Assembly (NCBI RefSeq): GCF_042477335.2
Contig: NC_091262.1
Coordinates: forward strand, 73,394,001-73,458,000
Source of the DNA: Ovis canadensis
Taxonomy: Eukaryota > Chordata > Mammalia > Artiodactyla > Bovidae
Reading direction: 5' to 3'
Length of the DNA stretch: 64,000 bases
The notes under the pieces were generated by a model that saw only the letters and a list, made by a program, of their open reading frames with translations, made no database searches and was not told the DNA's origin. The position numbers and the translations under genes are program-made. This document shows, piece after piece, positions 24,227 to 37,299 of this stretch. Numbering within the stretch: the first letter of the stretch is position 1; each line of letters starts with the position of its first letter.

Positions 24227-25017
24227 GCACACAGAATGGACTCCTTGCGGATGGGATTATCGGGAAGTCAAGGTCCATTGTGCTAAGATGGCCAAGGCGC
24301 AGACTGCAGGAGGAGGAGAATGTCCTGGAGTGTGTCCTGCTCTGGAACTGTCAGTAAACAAGCTCTGGACCAGAAAACACATCTAAGGGGACTTTACTGT
24401 GACTGCCCATAGCAAGTCACGTGTCCCCAGGACCACAGGACTCACCTATGACTGGGAGCCAAGGCAACCCAGTGATCAGAACTCTTAGGGTCCCTTCTGG
24501 TGCAGCAACCGCAGGGACTGCTTGTCACCTTCATATGTGACAGACCACAGGTGGGGCACCATCAGAGTGCCCTGGCACTCCGCGCACCATCAGAGACGTG
24601 GCTCACCAAAGCTCGGGGGCCCTTGGCAGGGCAAGTCTTCATGTGTGTTGCTCAGCATGCTGCCATCTAAGATTTACTGCGAAGTGTATCTGTGGTCTAA
24701 TAAGTTTGGGAAACACAGCCCTCTCTAGGAGAGGCCCAAGGCACTTCAGCTTAATAAAGGACCTAAGAAGTTCTGCAAAGAACAATGTTTGTGTTTAACC
24801 CATACATCCCCAAAGTTAAGTATGGAATCTTTTTTTTTTTTTTTGGTCATATCATCCATGGAATCTAAGTCTTGAACTCAAGGGGCAAGTCAGGCACTGA
24901 GTGGAAAGTGGGGATGGTTGAAAGGCAATGCTCAGAATAGCAACAAAAAAACCAGCAACACCCAACATTAGTCAGCAACTCAACAAAATTATTCCCCAAA
25001 ATTGTTAGAAAAAAATT
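24227..25017. other. Unique intergenic DNA with a T run
   Basis: A poly-T tract lies at 24829-24845. I see nothing else that I can name. Confidence 0.4.
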
Positions 25018-25020
25018 CAA

Positions 25021-25215
25021 TGCCCTGGTGGCTCGGTCAGTAAAGAATCCGCCTTCAGTGCGGGAGACCTGGGTCTGATCCCTGGGTTGGGAAGACCATC
25101 TGGAGGTGGGCGGTCCAGTATTCTTGTCTGGAGAATCCCCATGGACAGAGGAGCCTGGAAAGCTGCAGTCCATGGCGTCACAAAAAGTCGGACACGACAG
25201 TGACTAAGCACACAG
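25021..25215 (+). repeat. Bov-tA SINE
   Basis: tgccctggtggctcggtcag head, ggtctgatccc B box, ggacagaggagcctgg body, gacacgacagtgactaagca tail. Confidence 0.94.
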
Positions 25216-25414
25216 GGCTCAAGTACTGCCTCATCATCTGAAAGCTTCCTGGCGAGCTCGGAGGTTATGCACGCACCCAGGTGCACATGGTCAGTGGTCT
25301 TGGTCCCCAGTCCCCCAAACAAGCAAAGCGGGGAGGAGGTCACCAAGCTCGGGAAAGATCCTGTTCACTCTGCAGGGCACAAATCCCATCACGGGCCATG
25401 CTTCTGTTGCGAGG

Positions 25415-25416
<2 letters not shown>

Positions 25417-25447
<31 letters not shown>

Positions 25448-25455
25448 GTGTGTGC
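25417..25455 (+). repeat. (GT)n microsatellite
   Basis: About 19 gt units, interrupted once. Confidence 0.95.
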
Positions 25456-26054
25456 GCGCACAGAGAACACACACTTTGAACTGAAGTCCAGCTTCCCTCA
25501 CCTTTTGGTTCTATTACAAGGACACCTTACGGCATAATGGGAGAGGCTTTACTGAGGGAAAAGTGCTTTCTTTTCAAAATACAGCAAATGCAAAAGCAGG
25601 AGGGAAAAAAGCAAGACATTAAAATAAACGCCTGCTACTTGCTGGACCGGGAAGAGTGCTACTTAAAACTAGGAACCAATGGCTTCTCCTACCAAGACCA
25701 CTGACCTTGTGCACAGACCCAAAATGGCCGCTGGGCATGTCCCTAGCTTTTCAGACTAAAGTGAGTTGAGTAACAGGGTAATGGTGGGTTTTAACCCTGG
25801 CTCTCTAACAAAGACCATGAATCTTCTTCTCAGGAGCTACTAGGGTTACACACAAAACGAAGAAACAAATCCTGCAGTTGGCGCCCGTGTTGGTTATGAG
25901 TCACCAGCCATGGTTATGGGTTTCTCCTCAAATGTGAAAACCCTGTGACATCCACATACAATCATGTATTTCCATCTTTATCTTAAAGGAGCCATGTATG
26001 GTAGAGAAGTACTGAATGATGGTTAAACACTCTTTTTTAAGGAAACAGGTGTTC
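25456..26054. other. Unique intergenic DNA
   Basis: I see nothing that I can name. Confidence 0.4.
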
Positions 26055-26310
26055 AAGGTCTTACTGCGACCTCAGGTAAGTTATTTCCCTTCTCTGTGCC
26101 TCATTTTTCCCATCTGTAAAATGAGGGTTACAGTAAGTGAGTATCTCCTGCGGGCTTTAGGATGTGCAGGGCACAGGGCCCAGCATTTTACATGAACTCT
26201 CACTGAATCCCAATGTCCCTTCCTCAGGGAAAAGGCTAGGACGTGAGGCTCAGAGTGGTTTAATAACTTGCCCGAAGTCACACAGTGCTGGAAGCCAGAC
26301 ATTCTGACGC
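26055..26310 (+). repeat. MIR SINE remnants (two adjacent)
   Basis: First copy: ctcaggtaagttatttccct, tgtgcctcatttttcccatctg. Second: gaggctcagagtggtttaat, aacttgcccgaagtcacaca. Confidence 0.7.
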
Positions 26311-26559
26311 GTGTTCTCCATGTGAATGTCTATGCTCTACTTCCCTCCAAAAGCGGCCGTTTCTGTAATCACGGCAAGGAGTAAGCGGAGCAACATGTGT
26401 GCAACATTTAGTATAGATCAGGCACCTACTACACGTTCAATAAATCTTAGCTAGTAATGGTCTGAAAGCCCTAATCTGAAATCCCGGAGGCCAATGTACC
26501 TTGCAATTTAGAATTTTTCAGAATTTTCAAGGGACTAAAAAGGCAATGCACAGAATGGA

Positions 26560-27680
26560 AAGATGTATTTTTACATTATAAACTTGACAGAGGTTTAATA
26601 TCTAAAATACATAAAGAACTCCTTAAAACTCAACAACAAAAAACAACCCAATTCAAAAATGGGAAAAGGGCTTGAAGAGGCAGTTCTCCAAAGATACACA
26701 CGTGGGCAAAAAGCACAGAGCTACAGTAAAATAGCACCTCAGAGTCACCAGGGTAAGTATGATCAAAAATAGAAATGAAAGCCAGAGTTGGTGAGGATGT
26801 GAAGAAACTGGAACCCTTGTGTGCTGGCAGTGAGCACGTAAAACGGTGCAGTGCTGTGGAAAACAGGATGGCAGCTTCTCAGAAAACCACACAGAATTAC
26901 TGTGAGCTAGCAATTCCACTCTTGGATACACACACTAAAGCACTGTAAGGTGTTCAAAGAGGCACGTGTACACCAGTGTTCACAGCAGCAATAATCACAG
27001 TACCCAAAAAGCGGAAGCAACCCAAACGCCCAGCGGCAGACAAATGGGTCAACAAAATCTGCTCTATACTGTTGTTCTCGTGAAGTTGTGTCCAACTCTT
27101 TGCGACCTGATGAACTGTAGGCCGCCAGGCTCCTCTGTCCATGAGACTTCCCAGGCAAGAATACTGCGGTAGGTCACCATTTGCTTCTCCAAGCGATCTT
27201 TCTGGGCCAGGGATCACACCCACATCTCCTGCACTGGCAGGCGAATTCTTTACCCCTGAGCCACCTTGGAGGCTGTGCTCCACAAACATACAAAGAAATG
27301 GTACTCAGGCCTAAAAACAAGGAAATGCTGACGCACGTTACAACACAGCTGGCCCTTAATAAACAAGCCAGATGCTGGAGGATAAATGTTGCCTGATTCC
27401 ACTTATATGTAATCATCTAGAACAGTCAGACTCAGAGACAGAAAGTATTGATGTCACAGAATGGGTGGATACCAAGACTGGGGTAAGGAAGGGATGGGAG
27501 TTAGTGTTTAATAGGGACAGGGTTCAGGTTTGGGATGAAGAAAAGTTCTGGAACCAGGTTCTGATGGCTGCAGAACAATGAATGTGAATGTACTCAGTGT
27601 TCATATGTTCTAAACTTATGGCTCTATGGTTAGTTTTATGTGTAATTTGCCACAGAAAAAACAAACAAACAAAGATCTAA
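26560..27680 (+). mobile_element. Old L1 3' part, split by a SINE
   Basis: Reads aaaactcaacaacaaaaaac, gaggcagttctccaaagat, ctggaacccttgtgtgctgg and tggtgaggatgtgaagaaac, then after the SINE caaggaaatgctgacgcac, and ends in an A-rich tail with caaacaaac. It is diverged and non-coding. Confidence 0.85.
27068..27278 (-). repeat. Bov-tA SINE nested in L1
   Basis: The plus strand reads gaagttgtgtccaactcttt, then cagggatcacacccacatct and acccctgagccacctt. Confidence 0.92.
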
Positions 27681-28094
27681 ATTTGTTCCCACATGGCCTT
27701 ACACACAGGTCAGGAGCGCTCCTGGCTGCCTGTCTGCCACGAAGGTACCCCTTGCTCCTGATATCTCTGCAGGGGTCACAACTCAGTCCCCACCCCAGGG
27801 GGCTATGACCAGCATCTGCCATTGCACCCAACACCTATATTACACGCTCATGGATCCACGAAAAGGAAAAGTTCATTTCTATCTGGATCCTTTCCATGCA
27901 CACCACGACCTGTACGCTGACCTGCCTGGCCGGCCCGTGTCCCCTCTTCCAGCCACGGGAGAGGCCAGCCAGGGGAAGGGAGAGGGCTGTGGTCTCAGGC
28001 GTGGTCTGCAGCACGCAGTGGATCCCAGGCAGTAATACTGACGTGGGCAAGCACACAACGCTGAGCAAAAGTCCTCAGGAGGAAACACACATAC
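27681..28094. other. Unique intergenic DNA
   Basis: I see nothing that I can name. Confidence 0.4.
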
Positions 28095-28735
28095 TGCAAG
28101 ACACCATGGAGATTCCTTAAAAAACTAAGAATAAAACTACCATATGACCCAGCGAGCCCACTACTAGGCAAATACCCTGAGAAAACCAAAACTGAAAAAG
28201 ACACACGTACCCCAACGTTCACTGCAGTGCTATTTACAATCGCTAGGACACAGAAGCAACCTAGACGTCTATCGACAGATGAACGGATAAAGAAGCTGCG
28301 GTGGATGAACCTAGAGCCTATTACACAGAAAGACAAATATCACACAGTAATGCATATTATTTGAAATCTAGGAAGACAGCACTGATGAACCTATCTGCAG
28401 GGCAGCAGGGGAGATGCAGACACAGAGAACAGACTTATGGACACGGGTGGGGGCAGGAAGGAGAGGGTGGGATGGATGGAGAGAGTAACGTGGGACCACA
28501 TACACTACCATCAGTGAAATACAGTCAATGGGAATTTGCTGTACAACTCAGGGAACCCAAACGAGGGCTCTGTGACACCCTAAGGGGGTGGGATGGGGTG
28601 GGACGTAGGTTCAAGAGGGAGGGGACATATATATATATCCCTACGGCTGATTCATGTCGATGTATGGCAGAAACCAACACAGTATTATAAAGCCATTCTC
28701 CTTCAATTAAAAATAAATAAAATTTTCAAAAACAC
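28095..28735 (+). mobile_element. Ruminant L1 3' end
   Basis: accatatgacccagcgagcc, ctatcgacagatgaacggat, ggtacg-type 3' UTR text and cagaaaccaacacagtatta, ending in an A-rich tail. It lies about 620 bp beyond the DICER1 poly(A) signal. Confidence 0.88.
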
Positions 28736-29359
28736 GTACTTTTTCTCCTTCAGTTTAGAGAAGTCAGCGGGAGAGAAAAGGAAGATATTAATTTAAACCC
28801 TTATGAAAGAAAATGGAATTTTTTTTTTCCTCATTTTAAGAAACTTCTACTTGTCATCTTGCTCCTCCAGCCGAGTCGTTCCTTTTAGTGCTCGGTTTAC
28901 TGAGTTACGAAGAGGTTAGCTCAAAGCCTGAAATAATAGAATTCTTTCTTAACCAATAATATACTGAAAGTGACTCCTAAAAATCTAGAAGCTTGAGCAT
29001 TTTGTCCACTTGACTTCAGAATAACTAAATTTACTTAAGGAATGTGTCGAACGTGCCATAAATAATCCAGGACCTGGAATCCATCAGTCAACGTGGCAGA
29101 ATTTCAGAAAATCACACTGACAGTATGTAAGTCTGAAAAGAACAAGGCAAGTGTTAGTTGATGACGCTACCAGCAGATGAAGTAGAACTCAACCGGCGCA
29201 TGAAGTAGAACTTGGTAAACATTTTACCCTTTTAAAGGACACATTTTCAGGTGACCATGGAATCAAAACATTTTCAAGAAAATTTCTGCTACAACTATCT
29301 AGGTGCTATCATCCACTCAAAATCAATCAAAACAAGAAAATAAAAAGTCAAAAGGACAC
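28736..29359. other. Unique DNA just downstream of DICER1
   Basis: Repeat-free downstream flank in which transcription termination is expected. I identified no specific element. Confidence 0.4.
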
Positions 29360-29378
29360 AAAGTGAACAGACCATAAC

Positions 29379-29384
29379 TTTATT
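29379..29384 (-). terminator. DICER1: DICER1 distal polyadenylation signal AATAAA
   Basis: The plus strand reads tttatt, so the mRNA reads AATAAA, followed within about 15-40 nt by a G/T-containing stretch (GTTATGGTCTG, TTTGTGTCC). Cleavage is expected near 29355-29365. No better hexamer follows for several hundred bases. Confidence 0.8.
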
Positions 29385-29533
29385 GGAAATTTACTTGGCT
29401 ACAATTATTACAAAAACAAAAAACCAAAAACAAAAAACGACTAAAGGTAATCGTGACCCTTAAGGTGCAGACTGCGAATTTCTGCAGCGTGACTCCTGTA
29501 TGAATGAATCACATCATGTTGCTTAAAAACAGC

Positions 29534-29541
29534 TGCAGCAT
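29534..29541 (-). promoter_or_regulatory. miR-103/107 8-mer site in DICER1 3' UTR (site C, distal)
   Basis: The mRNA reads ATGCTGCA about 150 nt before the distal poly(A) signal, so only the longest 3' UTR isoform would carry it. Confidence 0.7.
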
Positions 29542-30755
29542 GTGATGGTAAGTATTTTGTCAATCAAATTATATATGTTAGTCTTACTTGATTTTAGTCA
29601 TTTTTCTTTCGTTCTATTTACAGCAGAAAAGCCAGAAATTTCACCTTCTGTTCACCTTTGCATTTTTGCTATGTAACCTGCTGCTGCAGTGAATTCTGAG
29701 TGCATCTAGAAAATTTAAATGGTGGGTGATGTCCAAATAAAAATGGACTAGAGGGGGGAAAAAAACCAAAAACACGATGATTAAAATATACTTACAAGTT
29801 AGTTTCAAAACATCATTTTCACCTCTAGTGGAAAATACAATAGTCTCAATGCAAATTCCCTAGGTATTGCTACTGGCAAATTCCAACAACTTTTAAAATC
29901 ATTTCAATATTCTTGGTCTTAAACATATCTTAAAAACTTCTCATGTACAATATAAAATAAAGAAATTTATTTGGAAATAATTAAGTTCCTGAAAAGCAAT
30001 CAGTGGTTGAAAAAATATACCTATTTAAATGTAATTAAAATAACCATATAGGTAATAAACAAGACATGAGTTTCAGTTCCGCAGCGAACACAAACTGGTT
30101 CAGGGCGCTAACAGAACTTCAGATGCTGTGTGAAATGAAGATGTCAAGGTCTCAGTCTGGTGGCTTAAATGTTGTGTAAAAGGATTAGATGCCCTAACAG
30201 AGCAAGATAGAAAGTTTTAAATCAACGGGGCCTGAAGACTGAACTGCGGTGGGTCTGCATCTCTGTTAGTCTCTGCACTCTGCAGTCACCGGCCAACGTC
30301 AGGCGATGACTCAGAGAGCTGACTGCCGTGTGAATAACTGTACTTATGAACGAAACCAACAGAACCGGAGTAGCCTCCCAGTCTCTTGCTATGTAGGCAG
30401 GGTAGTTTGAATCTTTCTGAGGGCAAGCTATTATGAAGAGAGGAAAAATATTAGCATTTTAAAAGATAATTACAGGAGTGTTAGAGGTCGTTCTAAATTT
30501 AATCATTTCACATAACGTAAAAGAGAAAAGAAAAAGTTAACAAACATCTTTAAAACATAATTAAGAGTTAACAAATCTTTGTCATACTTTCACAAACAGT
30601 AAAAATGCCACAGACAAAAATGACCTATTTAAGTTGTGCAAGTATATGACACATTGCAGGCGTTATAATTATCTCTTTTTCAAATTCGGTTTATCAAAAC
30701 AGCAGCGAGGCCAAACCACATTTTTTCCTCTCGGTTAAGCATATTTTCCTTGAAA

Positions 30756-30762
30756 TGAGGTA
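30756..30762 (-). promoter_or_regulatory. let-7 7-mer-A1 site in DICER1 3' UTR
   Basis: The mRNA reads TACCTCA, a let-7 seed match at positions 2-7 plus A. The flanks do not extend it. Confidence 0.5.
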
Positions 30763-32088
30763 AAGCATGGTACCAAGTGCAATGCTTATCTGTGCTACAT
30801 GAACAGAACAGAGAAGGAAAAAGCTATTACAAAACGCAGCATAGTCAGGACTGCTGAAAGTATTATTTAAAAAAAAAAAAATCAAAAAACATTTACAATG
30901 AAGGTTCATGCCAACTAACCTCCACACAATCATCGTAAGGAATTTCTGCAGTTGCTTTTCAAAACGTGCCCGCCCAGTCCTTCCCGCGTGTGCTGGCCGT
31001 ACAACCACACTGCCCACCAGCGGGGACTCCAGATCACACCGGGTCTCACATGGCAATCACAGGAACAAAAGGACGACAGACAAGGTGGTCGAGTGGGGCG
31101 ACAGAGAGCAAGTTTTTGTTTTTTATCCCTTAATTAAATGGATGCAAAACATTTCAGTAAGCTGAACTTGGGGGAAGTTTACAGCATTAAAAAATCAGCA
31201 GCACAACAGCATTCATAACCATTTTGTATATCTACATCAGAGTTTTGATTTTCCAACTTAAGAACCAGGGGATCAGAGATTGCTTCAAAGTGTGAGTCAC
31301 AAACTAAAATCAGCTACTGTCCTCCAACCAAAAGGAGAAAAAAAAAAAAAAAAAGCAATAGCTAAAGTCTGCTGTTGATAAAACATTTTGAATGATAGCA
31401 GGAAATTTGAACCCCTGAGACTGTGTGACCTAATCTTATCCAAGTCTGAACTTTTTAGTATTAACAAAAAATACTCTTCTTAAGGTTACAAAATATATTG
31501 AGGCATTTTTCTCCCAACGGGGATTGTAACTCTGAAACAATCTGATTTTGGTGCCAGGAGGCCAGAGGACGCCTCGACACTGGGATTAGTGCATTAGACA
31601 CAAGGCAAGGCCCTAAACTCCTGGCAGCAGGTAGTTTATAATTATCAAGAGATTTGTGATACAGCTTTATCACGAATCACCCTCACAAGGAAAATTCATA
31701 TCCAGCCTTACTTGTTAAGTGTACACATTTACAGTTATGTAATTCAAGAAGCGCTTGGTTTTACATTGTCAGGAGATCTTACATGGAGGTGCCTAAAAAA
31801 AAAATCAAATAGAAATCGAAGGTTCCGAATCAGAATTAAATTTTTAAAAAACATGTCCATCCAAATAAATTTGCTCTAAAGCTCGTTTAGTAACTGAGAT
31901 CTCAGTGGAAGTTTAAGGTTGGAGACGACAAATCACGTGGGAGAAGCGGAATGCCCCCTTCACTCAGGTCTCCTTAGAAAGCGGAGCGGATAGGTTTCTG
32001 GGTGCACGCGTGCAGAGGTGTTTCTCTGGGGGTGGGTGGCGCAGATAAAGCAAGAAGTACAGTATTCGACTGCAATTCAAAATATCAA

Positions 32089-32096
32089 TGCAGCAT
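32089..32096 (-). promoter_or_regulatory. miR-103/107 8-mer site in DICER1 3' UTR (site B)
   Basis: The mRNA reads AATGCTGCA here, an 8-mer with an extra match at miRNA position 9 on the 5' side. Confidence 0.7.
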
Positions 32097-32359
32097 TATA
32101 TGAGGCGCCACGTTCAGAATGATGTGCTGGAAATTACGAGACGCCTCTGCTCAGCTTTCTTGAATTTCAAGCATAATTAAGGGGCAATTGCAGCAAAACT
32201 CTACTGGTACGTTGGTGGGAGCGCAAGACTGACCCACAGCTTTAAAAAGGTAAATTAAGAGGTATTACAGTCACAGTGCAAAAAAAAATAAAATTTCAAG
32301 CATAATACATAAACACAGCACCAAACGGGGAGGGGAAAATGCATGCAAAAGAAAAGAGC

Positions 32360-32366
32360 TGAGGTA
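32360..32366 (-). promoter_or_regulatory. let-7 7-mer-A1 site in DICER1 3' UTR
   Basis: The mRNA reads TACCTCA. A weaker 6-mer (TACCTC) lies about 100 nt away near 32259. Confidence 0.5.
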
Positions 32367-32674
32367 TTTAAGTGAAGAGTGCCTACAAGTCTAATCAAAG
32401 AAACTTAGGCAAATGCCTAAAAGTGTCTTTTTTCTTCCTTTTCCAAAGATGGAAACAATGAGCTAGTTTGCCTAAATTAATGGCCTAAATCACAGACATA
32501 TCAAAATTACGGCAGTTTATCGCAAACGTTAAACTTCCATGGCGGTAACAGCGCAGCTTTGGTAGGTGAAGCACGCAGCACTGTGAAAGCAGAGTAAGAA
32601 ATGTGTGTGAGAAGACGAAGGGTAAGGTGCTCTGTTCTGCTTCTTTACGTAAGTAACCAATCCATTATAAGATC

Positions 32675-32682
32675 TGCAGCAT
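32675..32682 (-). promoter_or_regulatory. miR-103/107 8-mer site in DICER1 3' UTR (site A)
   Basis: The mRNA reads ATGCTGCA, complementary to positions 2-8 of miR-103/107 with A opposite position 1. miR-103/107 repression of Dicer is established knowledge for mammals. Confidence 0.7.
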
Positions 32683-33715
32683 ATTTTAGGTGTGATATGT
32701 ATAAAGTTTATTTTGTTAGAGCAACAGCCTACAGGGCAAGGTTTATTTGCCATAGACAATTTCCATCCGTGGAACTACCTAGCTGGAGGTTTCTAGTAAA
32801 AGTGGGGTATTTAGCCAAAGATGATTCTTATGATGTATCTTTTAAAAAATCCATAGGTTACATATTCTAATTTTGAAAATGTCTTCAGTACACCTGACAG
32901 AAATTCTCATATAATCCTGTCATTAGTTAGGTTACAGCTATACTAGTGAGTCATGAAGTATCACGCTGTCTCGAGGTCTAATGCATAATAAACAGAATGA
33001 AGGGAATGTGAAACGGTTTGTTCCAGAAAGATCAGAAGTGAAAGAATATCCACAAGGATTTTACTTTTAAGGCAAGAACCTCTTTTATGCAAGACAACAT
33101 GGCATGAGAAAACTAGGATGTGATCTGCCAACATGCCGGCCCATGCTGATCAACAGTCTGTCCCTTACTAATAAGTGCAATAGCGACCGGGAAGCATCGT
33201 CTTTACGCAATGCAACGTGGAAGGAGAGAGAGCACTCCTCTCTCGAACCGCATCCCTCTACTCGGCTTATCGATGCCGCAGGGCGGGCTCTGCCACGCAC
33301 GCTGATGGGTGCCCAGAGCTCTCAACAGAACCCGTTGTTGGGGTGGGGGGGTGCTGTTTCAGGTTTAAGCTCCTTGGCCTCCTAACTCTAAGCAAAACCG
33401 ACAGAAATTAAACTAAAATGAAACAAGACAAAAACGGTCAAGAATCACTTTGAACACTTGCGAAAATGTCATCAGTAAAGCACTCTCGTGATTTAAACAA
33501 AGCAGAAGTGAGGAAAGAAGACGAGAAAGATTGTGTTTGCGCAAAAAACTAAAACTACGGTTAGTTCCAAAATTTTTTACATAGGTTAAATGTTTTATTC
33601 TGTAGTCTATCTTGTTATCAAACAAACTTTACGTTCTGCCTTCAACTCGTTCCACTCCCTATCAGTTTTAAATCATCCTTTTCAACTTAAATATTTTCCA
33701 CCTTAATTCTGCTTT

Positions 33716-33735
33716 CCTTTTTTTTTTTTTTTTAA
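33716..33735 (-). repeat. A-tract in the mRNA 17-36 nt after the DICER1 stop
   Basis: The plus strand is a near-pure T run, so the mRNA carries about 17-20 A residues just after the stop codon. It is a plausible internal priming site for oligo-dT cDNA synthesis. Confidence 0.9.
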
Positions 33736-33751
33736 ATTTAAAAAGGGGTTT

Positions 33752-34123
<372 letters not shown>

Positions 34124-34261
34124 TCAGGCTGCAAATGGCAACCGAGGGACAGCATGGCCCAGGGTGAGTATTTCCTCAAAACCGTGAGTGTATGGCATCT
34201 CTGAGGACTTTCCCCCTTGTTTTTCAGTGAGTTAATGCTCTTCCATGCACACTTTTGCTTA

Positions 34262-34366
<105 letters not shown>

Positions 34367-34392
34367 TTAATCTGCTTGTTTTTTTTTTTTTA

Positions 34393-34605
<213 letters not shown>

Positions 34606-34769
34606 CTATTATAGTGAGAAAAGAAACTTGTAAGCAGAAAGGCCTCCTAGAAAGGCAGTCTCAAGAGATGTTTTTCTTTTCTTGGATGTGACTCCTACCA
34701 TCTCTTTAACGAGGGCAACACCACCAAACAATTATGACAGGCCAACTACACTGTAATAGGCTCTTCATA

Positions 34770-34975
34770 AAAGCTGTCGCTGTGTCTGACTCTGAGACCC
34801 CATACCCTATCGCACACCAGGCTCCTCTGTCCTCCACTAGCTCCCAGAGTTTCCTCAAATTCATATCCACTGTGTCCGTGACGCTACCTAACCATCTCAT
34901 CCTCGCCACCTCTTCTCCTTTTGCCTTCAGTTTTTCCCAGCATCAGGGTCTTTCCCAATGAGTCCAAACATTACC
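34770..34975 (-). mobile_element. BovB 3' fragment in DICER1 intron 24
   Basis: The plus strand reads caccaggctcctctgtcctc, ctaaccatctcatcctcgcc and ttcccagcatcagggtcttt. It is in the same orientation as DICER1. Confidence 0.85.
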
Positions 34976-35956
34976 TTATCTTAAAAAAAAGTTTTCACTT
35001 AAGAAAAAAAAAGCCCTTCTCTATTTAGCATTCTGTATTCAGCAAGGGGGAAAAAAGATGACTTTCAAATAAAACCAAAGACAACCCTACCACAAACTGT
35101 AATAGTCAATAAATTTATGAAAAAAAAAATTCACATTCACGCACAATCACAGAACTGAGTGCTGAAACAGCTCTGCCCGCCGGCAGCTCGGCCAGGAGCC
35201 AGCAGAACCCTCATCCACACAGTGTGAGCAAGGGTGCGCGCTGCTGCAGGAGGGCGAACCGCCACTTTTTGACAGGGAAATTCTGTTTGGAAGATGTTTT
35301 CCTCCCAGCTCTCCTTTTATTAAACCGCTTAATAAATCACTATGACAGAGAACCTGACACATAGTAGGTATTCAAATTAATAGAATAAAAATTTACATAG
35401 GCAGCAAATGCCTTTTAAAAGTTCCTAATTCTTTGATGTGGCAATTCCGTCTCCAGGAGCTCATCTTAAGAGGGTAGCTGGATATTTATGTGTATTTATC
35501 ACATACATGTTTATTAAAACCCTAACTGAAAATACGTTAACCATCCAGCCACGAAGGAGCTGTTGGAACACATTACACTTCAGCCATATACTCACTAGCG
35601 TGTAGCCTACTAAAAGTCATAACCCCAATTAATAATGATTGGAGAAAATCACCCACAGTATATCAAAGAAGAAGAACAAAGCATGTGTGATAGAATTTCA
35701 TTTCGTATGTTATGCAAGTTTATGTTTATATACATTAACAATGAAACATCACAAAATGATAATTTTGGTTCTTTTATTTTATAAAATACAAATTACTTGT
35801 GAAAGAGAAATAAAAAGAGAGGAGAGCCATGTCTAAATGGATTGCTTAGCCACACAAAATTCTATACAGTGGGTTTATAATGCTGACTACTGGAAAAACA
35901 AGGCAACTTACTGCTGTGGATGGGAATTTTAAAACTTAACAAGTTTACAAGTATCT

Positions 35957-36150
35957 ACTTGTGGCTCAGATGGTAAAGCGTCTGCCTGCAAAGCGGGAGA
36001 CCCCGGTTCAATCCCTGGGTTGGGAAGATCCCCTGGAGAAGGAAACAGCAACTCACTCCAGTACTCTTGCCTGGAAAATCCCATGGACAAAGGAGCCTGG
36101 TAGGCTACAGTCCACAGGGTCTCAAAGAGTCAGACATGACTGAGTGACCC
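35957..36150 (+). repeat. Bov-tA SINE in DICER1 intron 24
   Basis: gtggctcagatggtaaagcg head, ggttcaatccc B box, gactgagtgaccccac tail. Antisense to DICER1. Confidence 0.95.
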
Positions 36151-36375
36151 CACTTTTTTTTCTTCACCAAATTTAATTCTCTTCTTTTACAAATGAGGAA
36201 ACTGAGGCCCAGAAAGGTGAAGACTTTCTTAAGATCCAACAGTAAGTTAGAGAAGCCAGACATGACATTCCCCATCACTTTTTCGTAACTTCCATAAATA
36301 TGTTTATATAAACAAAGGGCAGGAAAAGAATGAACAAAAACTAGCAAAAGCCAGTAAGTCCAACTGTCATCAAAG

Positions 36376-36477
36376 GTTTTTTTGACCAAGGACCTTATTT
36401 TTCCAAGCAGGGAATCGAACCTGTGCCCCCTTCACTGGAAGCTGAGTCTTAACCACTAAATCACCAGGGAAGTCAAA
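36376..36477 (-). repeat. CHR-type tRNA-derived SINE in DICER1 intron 24
   Basis: Reverse complement: gacttccctggtgatttagt, gttaagactcagcttcc and ggttcgattccctgcttgg, a cetartiodactyl tRNA-Glu SINE without the Bov-tA body. Confidence 0.75.
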
Positions 36478-37029
36478 AGATAAGGTTAGTTTTAGCTAAT
36501 TCCTCAACTTCGAAGCTTACGCATTTCTACAGGAGGAGACTAGAAGCAATACTGAATGTACCTGAGGTGGCTGTGACTCCTGGTCTCACTGCTGGCTGTA
36601 CTCCACCTCAGGCCACTAATTCGGAAGAGTGTACCAGGAGGAAGAGGGAGGAAGGGTATCAGCTATGCCCCTCCTTCAGCACACCCGACACCCAATGCAC
36701 CGCCTGACCCTCCGCCCTGTGGCTCCACCTCCAAACCCAGGCTCCCCACTTCTCTCATAGGACACCAAGGAAGTGCACTCCTCCTTAACAAAGTTTGTGT
36801 AACTAACAACAGGGAGGTACACAGTCAAGAAAGAATAATTACAGTGGCTACCAGAGTTACGAATGGATTCCCTGAGTTCTCGTAAGAAATCTACGGAAAG
36901 AACAGAGGGGTCGGAATGAAAAGAAATGAGAGGGCTCCCCTGGGTACCCAGGTATGTGGATGGATGTTAGTGAAGAATCAGAGGCTGGAAAGATCTCAGC
37001 AAAATCTTTCCTTATAAAACTTCAAAACA

Positions 37030-37031
37030 GG

Positions 37032-37067
<36 letters not shown>
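37030..37067 (+). repeat. (CA)n microsatellite in DICER1 intron 24
   Basis: About 18 ca units. Confidence 0.95.
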
Positions 37068-37070
<3 letters not shown>

Positions 37071-37299
37071 AGAATTAGCTCCATCACCAAAAGGACCTTT
37101 GGCTGAACCTACAATAGACGTCTATCAAATTCCAACCCCTAAAATTTTAGAAGTTTGCTTTTTAAATGAGATTTCCCCATTTCAAGAGAAGCAGGATGTA
37201 CATTCGTGATGCTTACCTGAGATAGAGCAAATATTTCTGATCTATTTTAAACAGAGAAAGGGCAGAATCCACCATGCCGAGCTCTCACTAAGGTTAAAG

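Larger units (their letters stand above)
29360..33751 (-). other. DICER1: DICER1 3' UTR
   Basis: About 4.4 kb from after the TGA to a canonical AATAAA near 29380. It is AT-rich and free of recognisable ruminant SINE or LINE insertions, unlike everything around it, which suggests constraint. It begins with a long A-tract in the mRNA sense (33716-33735). It carries three miR-103/107 8-mers, two let-7 7-mers, and internal AATAAA hexamers (for example mRNA-sense at 33594-33599, 32707-32712 and 32742-32747) that could give shorter isoforms. The 3' boundary is inferred from the signal, not from transcripts. Confidence 0.85.
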
